Shown: positions 1 to 4,688 of the stretch, one piece after another
Numbering within the stretch: position 1 is the first letter of the stretch
Layout of the letters: every line of letters starts with the position of its first letter
NCBI GenBank assembly: GCA_051881715.1
Contig: JBJEQK010000162.1
Coordinates: 1 to 7,347 of the forward strand
Reading direction: 5' to 3'
DNA length: 7,347 bases
DNA from: UBA1425 sp051881715
GTDB taxonomy: Bacteria; Bacillota; Clostridia; Oscillospirales; Acutalibacteraceae
Notes under the pieces: generated by a model
Told to the model about the DNA's origin: nothing
The model's input: only the letters and a program-made list of their open reading frames with translations
The model's database searches: none
Translations under genes and position numbers: made by a program

Positions 1-40
1 CCTTTTTTCTCTTTCTCTTAAGTTAATGACATTGCCTGCG

Positions 41-150
41 AGGGGAGCTGTCTGCAAAGCAGACTGAGGGGTTCAAAACGCCGCCGTAAACAGACAGCAA
101 AACTCGGAGGAAAAACCCTCCCGACGAGGCTCCCCGACGAGGGATTCCCC
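41..150 (-). repeat. GC-rich intergenic repeat-like segment with hairpins
   Basis: This stretch has no credible gene. It is packed with short self-complementary pieces: GTCTGC (50-55) pairs with GCAGAC (59-64) around an AAA loop, and TCGG-AGG (104-110) pairs with CCT-CCGA (117-124, one bulged C). Read on the minus strand it contains CCCCTCAGTCTGC, TTT, then GCAGACAGCTCCCCT. From memory, this layout resembles a family of dispersed intergenic repeats common in gut Clostridia genomes, in which CCCCTCAGT and GACAGCTCCCCT flank a variable hairpin. The structure is seen directly; membership of the dispersed family is recollection and was not searched. The minus-strand open frame across it is low-complexity and arginine/proline/leucine rich, as expected of such repeats, and is not called as a gene. 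Confidence 0.4.
120..145. repeat. Short tandem direct repeat, 13-bp period
   Basis: CCCGACGAGG occurs at 120-129 and again at 133-142, giving two tandem units with a 13-bp period. It lies inside the GC-rich repeat-like segment. It is too short to suggest a function and may simply be part of that repeat's internal structure. Confidence 0.5.
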
Positions 151-190
151 GGTGCGAAGCACAAACTCACAATTTTTCGTGGATGAACCA

Positions 191-229
191 TAAAAAGCTG
201 CGGTACCGCATGAAAGCGTGTGCCGCAGC
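191..229 (-). terminator. Intrinsic terminator for the minus-strand regulator-kinase operon
   Basis: Arms 197-206 and 220-229 form a 10-bp stem (GCTGCGG/CCGCAGC plus three inner pairs, one of them G-U). Inside it CGC (207-209) can pair with GCG (216-218) around an ATGAAA loop. On the minus strand the stem is followed directly by TTTTT (complement of 192-196), the layout of a Rho-independent terminator. It lies about 160 bp beyond the kinase stop. On the plus strand no T-run follows, so it would not terminate plus-strand transcripts and could instead be part of the leader of the small peptide gene. The T-run is short (five), so efficiency is uncertain. Confidence 0.6.
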
Positions 230-238
230 CGGGATATA

Positions 239-256
239 TCGGCAAGGTATTGCCGA
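239..256. other. Perfect 7-bp hairpin upstream of the small peptide gene
   Basis: TCGGCAA (239-245), GGTA loop, TTGCCGA (250-256): a perfect 7-bp stem with a tetraloop. It ends six bases before the purine-rich ribosome binding site of the 37-codon gene (263-269), leaving that site exposed. It could be a leader structure of that message, an operator, or the first of two hairpins at the 3' end of the minus-strand operon transcript. No T-run follows on either strand. Confidence 0.5.
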
Positions 257-276
257 AACAGGAAAGGAGAAACGGT

Positions 277-390
277 ATGAATTTGAAACAGATCTTCGGA
301 ATCATTCTCAACGCACTGCAGGCAGTTCCCGAGGGCGTCAAGAATTCCTTCTTTGCCTTTGTGGAGATCCTGCGCAACCTGTTCCGCTGA
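277..390 (+). CDS. Small amphipathic peptide, 37 aa, function unknown
   Basis: A short gene starts at ATG 277 and stops at TGA 388-390. Its start is well supported: AAAGGAG at 263-269 lies seven bases upstream, as good as any ribosome site in the window. The product begins MNLKQIFGIILNALQ, has a break at VPEG (residues 18-21), and ends with a second segment rich in F, I, L and V that closes with RNLFR. Both halves can be drawn as amphipathic helices; net charge is about +2. There is no cysteine, so it is not a standard AgrD thiolactone precursor, and there is no cleavable signal peptide. Its stop abuts the stop of the converging histidine kinase with no gap. Possible identities are a membrane-active peptide (phenol-soluble-modulin-like, leaderless bacteriocin-like or type I toxin-like) or a signal peptide for the adjacent kinase. 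I do not recognise a family. No convincing promoter was found; CTCACA (166-171) and CATAAA (189-194), 17 bp apart, are a weak candidate. Confidence 0.6.
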   Translation: MNLKQIFGIILNALQAVPEGVKNSFFAFVEILRNLFR

Positions 391-397
391 TCAGCGG
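384..397. other. 14-bp perfect palindrome across two abutting stop codons
   Basis: CCGCTGATCAGCGG spans the junction of the two converging genes. It arises because both genes end in CCGCTGA on opposite strands. As RNA it can fold to a 5-bp stem with a GATC loop on either transcript, but no T-run follows on either side, so it is not an intrinsic terminator. It may slow polymerase or be incidental. Confidence 0.6.
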
Positions 398-1716
398 TAG
401 CGCAGTTCAATGTCCAGCGTAAACAGTCCCTCATCCGAGATGCTCGGATGCATAGAGCCGTCGTATTTTTCGGCGGCTTTTTTGATGTTCAAAAGTCCAA
501 AACCGTGGGACATTTTGTCGGCCTTGGTGGTCTCGATGGCGCCGTCGTGGATGTGTACGCTGTGGCAGACAGGGTTGCAGATGCGCAGGTACACCCGGTT
601 CTCCTCCTGCTTCGAGGCGACAGTGATGGTACTGCCGCCGTCTATTTTTCTGCATTCCTCAATGGCGTTGTCCAAAGCGTTGGACACCATGGCGCACAGA
701 TCCACGTTTTCGATGCCGTGCTGCGGAAAAGCGCCGTCCCACTGAATGGTGATGTCGTAGGCGGACGCCTTGGACTGCTTGTCGCTCAAAATGGCGTCCA
801 GCAGAAAATTGCCGCTGTAAAATTCCTGTCTGGTGGCGGAGAGATCGTTGTCCAGCGACTCCATAAATTTCAGCGCTTCCGCCGTTTTGCCGTCCTGCAA
901 AAGATCCCGGATGCACTGCATATAATTCAGGCAGTCGTGGCGGAAAGCGTGCATATCCCGGTTGCGCTTTTGCATTTCTTCATAAAAGCGCACCTGCGCA
1001 TTCAGCTGATCGGTGACAAAATTGCCGAAATACCGGGAGCGGATCAGGTGGTGCAAAACGTAGGGTATGGCGGTGAAAAAGATGACGGTGAACAAGATCA
1101 AAAGCGTGGCGGTCAGCCGGACATCCACGCGCAGTGCCGGCGGGGCAAACAGCAGCCAGATCAGCACAAAGTAGGACAAAAACATCCCCGAGCACAGCAG
1201 AAAGACAGGCGTCGTGATAAAAGCCGCCCAGTTGCCGACGGAGCGTTTTGCGGTGCGCACGCACCAGAGCGCCGCCAACACGCACAAAACCGCACGGAAC
1301 AGGATGTCGATGCGCAGGCTGGCGGAGTACATCTCGATGTCTGCCAGATCGAAGGCGATGGGGTATTTCAGCAGAACCGCCAGATAGCTAAGCCCCGAGG
1401 AGACGATGCGGCAGGCAAGGGTGACAGCGTAGCATTTCAGGTCGATCTTGCGGTACAGCAGGGTGATCAACAGGTAGTGCGGCAGGACCGTCAGCAGATA
1501 CGACAGCACGGAAACGGCAAACGAATCGCCCAGCGTGTCCACATACAGGGCGATGCAGTTGACTGCCAAAACGCCGCAGCCGATGAAGAGAAAGTTGCGT
1601 TTTTTTCTGTAGGGCGGGATCTTCCAGACGGCGTAGATGCACAGTGCGCATAGCAGCAACAGCAGGGCGTCGTTGAAAAAGCCGAATATGGCACACAGCA
1701 GAAGTGAGTCCTCCAT
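391..1716 (-). CDS. Sensor histidine kinase, AgrC/ComD-like GHKL family (HPK10 type)
   Basis: A 441-residue membrane kinase that should autophosphorylate on histidine in response to an extracellular, often peptide, signal and pass the phosphate to the adjacent regulator. Residues about 7-224 form six or seven hydrophobic segments (for example 7-30, 42-60, 66-88, 163-190, 202-222), giving a polytopic sensor without a large external domain. A helical linker (about 235-258) leads to the phosphoacceptor motif FRHDCLNYM with His260. The N box is N346-ALDNAIEEC and the G box is HGFGLLNIK (404-412), typical of the HATPase_c_5/GHKL group. The start at 1716 is supported by GGAGG, which overlaps the stop of the upstream regulator gene, so the two are probably translationally coupled. 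Length and layout match AgrC-type kinases, but no agrB- or cysteine-containing agrD-like gene is visible here. The gene converges on the 37-codon peptide gene with no intervening base. Confidence 0.9.
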   Translation of the reverse strand: MEDSLLLCAIFGFFNDALLLLLCALCIYAVWKIPPYRKKRNFLFIGCGVLAVNCIALYVDTLGDSFAVSVLSYLLTVLPHYLLITLLYRKIDLKCYAVTLACRIVSSGLSYLAVLLKYPIAFDLADIEMYSASLRIDILFRAVLCVLAALWCVRTAKRSVGNWAAFITTPVFLLCSGMFLSYFVLIWLLFAPPALRVDVRLTATLLILFTVIFFTAIPYVLHHLIRSRYFGNFVTDQLNAQVRFYEEMQKRNRDMHAFRHDCLNYMQCIRDLLQDGKTAEALKFMESLDNDLSATRQEFYSGNFLLDAILSDKQSKASAYDITIQWDGAFPQHGIENVDLCAMVSNALDNAIEECRKIDGGSTITVASKQEENRVYLRICNPVCHSVHIHDGAIETTKADKMSHGFGLLNIKKAAEKYDGSMHPSISDEGLFTLDIELRYR

Positions 1717-1728
1717 GGCGTCCTCCTA
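1717..1728 (-). promoter_or_regulatory. Kinase ribosome binding site overlapping the regulator stop
   Basis: On the minus strand the regulator stop TAG (1728-1726) runs into GGAGG (1726-1722), five bases before the kinase ATG (1716). The last G of the stop codon is the first G of the Shine-Dalgarno, leaving a nine-base intergenic gap. This arrangement favours coupled synthesis of regulator and kinase from one message. Confidence 0.8.
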
Positions 1729-2430
1729 TCCCTTGAAATTCCAGATGTAGTCGTTGCGCTTCTTTCTGTATTCCGAAAGCTGGCGCTTGCTGATGGGGAT
1801 CTTCTCCCCGTTTTTCATGGTGATGGTCTTGCCGTCGTCCCGATCGACAAACGCAAAGTTGACGAGATACGAACGGTGCGGACGGAAAAACACGTCGGAC
1901 GGCATGAATTTTTCGATGTCCGAGAGCAGATACGGGTACTCCCGCGTGTCGTGCACCAGACGGATGAGCACGCTTTTTTTGCACGCTTCGATATAGAGGA
2001 TCTCCTTTGTGGAAAGGATGTCGTTGCTGCCGTCCCGGCGCAGACACAGCCGCGCAAACATGGCCGAGGAGCGGAACAGACTGTCCAGTGCATCGTAGAG
2101 CTTTTCCTTTTCGACAGGCTTCACGAGAAAGCGAAAGGCACGCACGCCGAAAGCGTCGTAGACGATCTCCCGGTAAGCGGTCAGAAAGATGATCGCCGCA
2201 TGGCTCTGCTTTTCGTTCCGCAGTCTGCGCGCAGTTTCCAAGCCGTCCATACCGTCCATTTGGTAGTCGAGAAAATACAGATCGTACTTTTCATCGGCGC
2301 GCAGAAGCGATTCGCCGCTTAAGAATCTGTCGCATTGCAGCTCGCAGTTGTTCTCAAAAGCATAGTTCTGAATGAGACTGCACAGCGCCTCGATACAGAC
2401 GGGTTCATCATCGCATATCGCAATTCGCAT
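1726..2430 (-). CDS. LytTR-family response regulator (AgrA/LytR-like)
   Basis: A 234-residue two-component regulator: receiver domain at about 1-118 and LytTR DNA-binding domain at about 130-232. The receiver has the acidic pair D7-D8 in ICDDEP, phosphoacceptor D55 in LYFLDYQMDG, T84 in IFLTAY and K104 in LVKPVEKEK. The LytTR domain shows ILYIEACKK (144-152), FRPHRSYLVN (182-191) and the terminal IPISKRQLSEYRKK stretch (211-224), all characteristic of the family. It should be phosphorylated by the kinase encoded immediately downstream in the same operon and then bind paired direct repeats in DNA. The start is supported by AGGGGG about eight bases upstream. A promoter and a candidate LytTR operator lie just upstream, so autoregulation is likely. 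Order (regulator before kinase) differs from the staphylococcal agr operon but is seen in other LytTR/GHKL pairs. Confidence 0.93.
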   Translation of the reverse strand: MRIAICDDEPVCIEALCSLIQNYAFENNCELQCDRFLSGESLLRADEKYDLYFLDYQMDGMDGLETARRLRNEKQSHAAIIFLTAYREIVYDAFGVRAFRFLVKPVEKEKLYDALDSLFRSSAMFARLCLRRDGSNDILSTKEILYIEACKKSVLIRLVHDTREYPYLLSDIEKFMPSDVFFRPHRSYLVNFAFVDRDDGKTITMKNGEKIPISKRQLSEYRKKRNDYIWNFKG

Positions 2431-2461
2431 GAAAACGCCCCCTATTGTAATTTAGGCGACA

Positions 2462-2476
2462 CCGCACAAATTGCGG
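2462..2476. other. Small hairpin in the leader of the regulator operon
   Basis: CCGCA (2462-2466), five-base loop, TGCGG (2472-2476). It falls between the predicted transcription start (about 2488, minus strand) and the regulator start codon. The stem is only five pairs; it may be incidental. Confidence 0.3.
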
Positions 2477-2494
2477 CGCACGCCCGACAGAAAT

Positions 2495-2524
2495 ATATTA
2501 CCATAGACGGTATGCCTTTTTCAA
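2495..2524 (-). promoter_or_regulatory. Sigma-A-type promoter of the regulator-kinase operon
   Basis: On the minus strand, -35 TTGAAA (2524-2519, five of six consensus bases) is followed by an 18-bp spacer and -10 TAATAT (2500-2495, four of six). Predicted start is near 2488, giving a leader of about 58 bases. A small inverted repeat, TACC (2499-2502) and GGTA (2509-2512), overlaps the spacer and the edge of the -10. The candidate LytTR operator begins 9-11 bp upstream of the -35. Confidence 0.5.
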
Positions 2525-2533
2525 GAGCCGGAA

Positions 2534-2569
2534 CGTCCGTTCGTTCCGCATCTGCGCCCGTTCATTCCG
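2534..2569 (+). promoter_or_regulatory. Candidate LytTR-regulator operator (paired direct repeat)
   Basis: Two 15-bp copies of CGyCCGTTCrTTCCG lie at 2534-2548 and 2555-2569, 13 of 15 bases identical, 21 bp start to start. The published LytTR-family site is two copies of [TA][AC][CA]GTTN[AG][TG] separated by 12-13 bp. TCCGTTCGT (2536-2544) matches all nine positions. CCCGTTCAT (2557-2565) matches eight, with exactly 12 bp between them. The first copy also lies in an inverted repeat (CGGAACG 2529-2535, CGTTCCG 2542-2548), so a dimeric repressor site is an alternative reading. The location between divergent promoters, next to a LytTR regulator gene, supports control of the regulator operon and possibly of the SH3b protein gene. 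Confidence 0.6.
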
Positions 2570-2614
2570 ATGGGCGGGCTTTTGCGGCACTTTGCCGGAA
2601 AAACGATTTTTCAG

Positions 2615-2643
2615 TTGCAAAAATAGAATGCGAATGCTATTAT
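2615..2643 (+). promoter_or_regulatory. Sigma-A-type promoter of the SH3b protein gene
   Basis: TTGCAA (2615-2620), a 17-bp spacer and TATTAT (2638-2643), with TG at 2635-2636 giving an extended -10. Predicted start is near 2650, so the leader is about 37 bases. The candidate LytTR operator ends about 50 bp upstream of the -35. The ribosome binding site is GGGAG at 2675-2679, seven bases before the ATG. Confidence 0.6.
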
Positions 2644-2686
2644 ATATGTGTGATTCTTATTTTATTGGAAGGACGGGAGAACCACC

Positions 2687-4480
2687 ATGCAAAACTATCA
2701 GTGTCCGAACTGCGGCGAAATTTTACAGGCAAATGCAAATTCTGTCGTATGCTGCCCCGCCTGCGGAACGACTCTGGCCACACCCCCGGAAAGTGTGCCT
2801 GCGGAGGTTCCGCAAGAGGGCGAAAAACAGCCCGCCTCCCGCAAACCGGGTCGAACAAAAGTCGTGGCGCTCGTTCTGCTGGCCGTTCTGCTTTTGGGCG
2901 GCGGGACGATCTTCGCACTGTGGCAGTGCGGCGTTTTCCCTGCCGAAAAAGAAACCGCCGCTGTGTCCGAGGAAAACAAAGATCAAACCGCAAGCGTTAT
3001 CGAAAAAGATTTCCGGGAGTTCTATGCCCTGTACCAGCAGTGGTTTAACCTGAACTATGTCATGGAAAATTTACAGGACACCACAAACTACATCTCGCCG
3101 CAGGAAGCCTACTGTGAGGGACATACGCTTTATAAAATGGGCAGGGACAACATCCACTCCCTGCAGGACTTGAAGCAGGCGTTCCTGCCCTACTGCACGG
3201 AGGAATACTACGACACGTTTCCCCTGTTTGCCCATGGGGACGATGCGGAGGATGCGCACTTCGGCTATACGGAGAGAGGCGGGGAGCTGTATCTGGAGCT
3301 GCTGCCCAGCGGCTATGAATATGTAGAGGCGGATCTGCAAACCGTGCAGGTCAACCTGACCGGCGATGCGCAGTATACTGTTACGGCGCAGGCGAACTGC
3401 TACAACGACGGTCCGACGGAAATCGTCGAAATGACTTGGACGAGCCGGCGTCAGCCGGACGGTACATGGAAATTCTGTGCGGAAAACATGGAATATCTGG
3501 GTATCGAGATGGTGGTTCGGGGCAAGCAGGGCAGTGAAGTGCCGGTTTACGAAGCACCCGATGGGGACGGCGCCGCCCTTTCCACCATTGCCGCCGGCAC
3601 AGTGGTGCTGCAAACGGAGCACGACGGAAACTGGGTGAAAATTCAGAACAGCGACAAGACAGTGATCGGCTGGGTCTTGCAGGAGAATTTGCGGTACCCC
3701 TTTGAAACGGACGAAGCGGACGAACCCGAGACGATGCAGCAGACTGCGGCGGACACGGCGGACAGCGGGAGCTGGCGCACGGCATACAGTGCATATCTGC
3801 ACAAGGCTTTGCAGGACGGAACCTACACGTCCTCTGCCTACTTCCGGCTGTGCTACATTACCGGGGACGATATCCCGGAGCTTGTCGTGGCGGAAGGCTG
3901 CGCACACTTTTCTGCGGTGAACATCTTTACCTGTCGTGGCGCAGAGGTGGTTCAGCTGGACGAGATCTGCGGCGGCTACGGTTCGCTCTATTACAGCCCC
4001 TATGAAAATGTGCTGGTGCTGCACAACTACATCAACGGCGATCCCCGTACCTACACCACCGTTGCGGATGTCGGCGCCGAGGAGGGGAAATGGCAGTGCG
4101 CATGGTACGAGGATGAGGAGACCCGCTGGGAAGTGAACGGCGTGGAAGTGTCGCAAAGTGCATTCGAGGAAGCCTATAAAGAGAATGTGCCGCAGGCGCT
4201 CGGCGCTTTCGATGGGGAAATTGCCTCCCCGCTTACCGAGGAGAACATCGACAGTGAAATGCGGGTGCCGCAGGAAGTCGGGTTCTATACGGTCAACACG
4301 AAGAAAGATGATCTGCGTGTGCGGTATGTGCCGGATGCGGAAACGGAGGATTCGGTGATCGGCTTTCTCCCCAAGGGTACTCGGGTGTATGTGTCCGGGT
4401 GTCAGGGGGACTGGGCATTTGTCCGTGTGGGCAATGTGGGCGGATGGGTCGCTAAAAGCTTTTTGCAGCGCATCTCCTGA
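2687..4480 (+). CDS. Membrane-anchored zinc-ribbon protein with two extracellular SH3b-like domains
   Basis: A 597-residue protein. The N-terminus is a zinc ribbon with C6-x2-C9 and C23-x2-C26 (QCPNCG ... CCPACG). It is followed by a proline/basic linker and one transmembrane helix at about 58-80 preceded by RKPGRTK, which places the ribbon in the cytoplasm and the rest outside. Residues about 105-275 form an alpha/beta region of no firm identity, loosely like the NTF2/IseA-type folds of envelope proteins. About 280-336 is an SH3b-like domain (VPVYEAPDGDG ... NWVKIQ ... IGWVLQENL). About 365-500 carries a Y/F-rich region with ITGDDIPELVV, like the DxDGIPEL domains common in clostridial surface proteins. 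About 528-597 is a second SH3b-like domain (DDLRVRYVPDAETED ... GWVAKSFLQRIS). SH3b domains usually bind cell-wall peptidoglycan. The role is probably in envelope sensing or anchoring; no catalytic motif was seen. It is divergent from the LytTR regulator operon and shares its control region. No clear terminator follows. Confidence 0.75.
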   Translation: MQNYQCPNCGEILQANANSVVCCPACGTTLATPPESVPAEVPQEGEKQPASRKPGRTKVVALVLLAVLLLGGGTIFALWQCGVFPAEKETAAVSEENKDQTASVIEKDFREFYALYQQWFNLNYVMENLQDTTNYISPQEAYCEGHTLYKMGRDNIHSLQDLKQAFLPYCTEEYYDTFPLFAHGDDAEDAHFGYTERGGELYLELLPSGYEYVEADLQTVQVNLTGDAQYTVTAQANCYNDGPTEIVEMTWTSRRQPDGTWKFCAENMEYLGIEMVVRGKQGSEVPVYEAPDGDGAALSTIAAGTVVLQTEHDGNWVKIQNSDKTVIGWVLQENLRYPFETDEADEPETMQQTAADTADSGSWRTAYSAYLHKALQDGTYTSSAYFRLCYITGDDIPELVVAEGCAHFSAVNIFTCRGAEVVQLDEICGGYGSLYYSPYENVLVLHNYINGDPRTYTTVADVGAEEGKWQCAWYEDEETRWEVNGVEVSQSAFEEAYKENVPQALGAFDGEIASPLTEENIDSEMRVPQEVGFYTVNTKKDDLRVRYVPDAETEDSVIGFLPKGTRVYVSGCQGDWAFVRVGNVGGWVAKSFLQRIS

Positions 4481-4555
4481 GGACAGTTTGGAAAAGACGG
4501 CAGTTTCCCGCACAAACAGGGCATAGTGTACAAAACCTTTTTAGAACATGGCGGC

Positions 4556-4603
4556 AATTTTTTTCAAAAAAGTATGGAAATCCATAGAATAATCTGTTAT
4601 AAT
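4556..4603 (+). promoter_or_regulatory. Promoter of pyruvate phosphate dikinase, with AT tract and -35 palindrome
   Basis: TATAAT (4598-4603, perfect) is preceded by TG at 4595-4596 (extended -10), and 17 bp upstream is TGGAAA (4575-4580, four of six). Directly upstream lies an A/T tract of seven T, one C and six A (4558-4571), placed like an UP element. A perfect inverted repeat, TATGGA-AA-TCCATA (4573-4586), covers the -35, where a repressor or activator could compete with polymerase. The rest of the 208-bp gap holds two CAGTTT copies (4484-4489, 4501-4506), 17 bp apart, of unknown meaning, and no convincing terminator for the gene upstream. Confidence 0.7.
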
Positions 4604-4609
4604 ACCGTG

Positions 4610-4639
4610 TGAGCGTGATATTTGTGGTATTTTCGCTCA
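4610..4639 (+). other. Hairpin at the 5' end of the dikinase message
   Basis: TGAGCG (4610-4615) pairs with CGCTCA (4634-4639), and inner GATA (4617-4620) can pair with TATT (4628-4631, one G-U). The predicted transcription start is about 4610, so the stem would sit at the extreme 5' end of the message, a position known to protect transcripts from 5'-end-dependent decay. It is followed by an A-rich unstructured stretch and GGAGG (4676-4680), eight bases before the ATG. No known riboswitch was recognised. Confidence 0.5.
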
Positions 4640-4688
4640 GCCAAAATCGTTTAAAAGCAAAATCTATAAAAACACGGAGGTTATCCCA

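Noticed and set aside
161..191. Possible second LytTR site upstream of the peptide gene (GTT-containing half-sites 22 bp apart on the minus strand)
   Set aside because: Half-sites match the consensus at only 7 and 8 of 9 positions, with no extended identity between them. Such pairs are expected by chance in a sequence of this length.
277..390. Peptide gene as a classical agrD
   Set aside because: No cysteine, no acidic C-terminal tail after a ring motif, and no agrB-like gene in the window.
18..434. 138-codon minus-strand frame over the upstream region
   Set aside because: It starts inside the kinase gene in another frame and runs through the terminator and the GC-rich repeat. No ribosome site or domain supports it.
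448..1653. 401-codon plus-strand open frame opposite the histidine kinase
   Set aside because: Mirror of the kinase frame; Q/V/G-rich, no ribosome site fits, and the minus strand has full kinase motifs.
2335..3048. 237-codon plus-strand frame spanning the divergent region
   Set aside because: It begins antisense to the regulator, crosses two promoters and continues out of frame over the zinc-ribbon gene; composition is arginine/serine-rich and not protein-like.
4483..4506. ACAGTTTGG followed by CAGTTT after the SH3b gene as a LytTR site
   Set aside because: The first half-site is a perfect consensus match, but the second is poor and the period is 17 bp instead of 21-22.
3071..4513. 480-codon open frame on the minus strand opposite the SH3b protein gene
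   Set aside because: Histidine/arginine/valine-rich shadow with no recognisable domain. The plus-strand frame has a ribosome site, zinc ribbon, transmembrane helix and SH3b domains.
4540..4571. T-run and A-run after the SH3b gene as an intrinsic terminator
   Set aside because: No GC-rich stem precedes the T-run. The tract is better explained as an AT-rich upstream element of the dikinase promoter.
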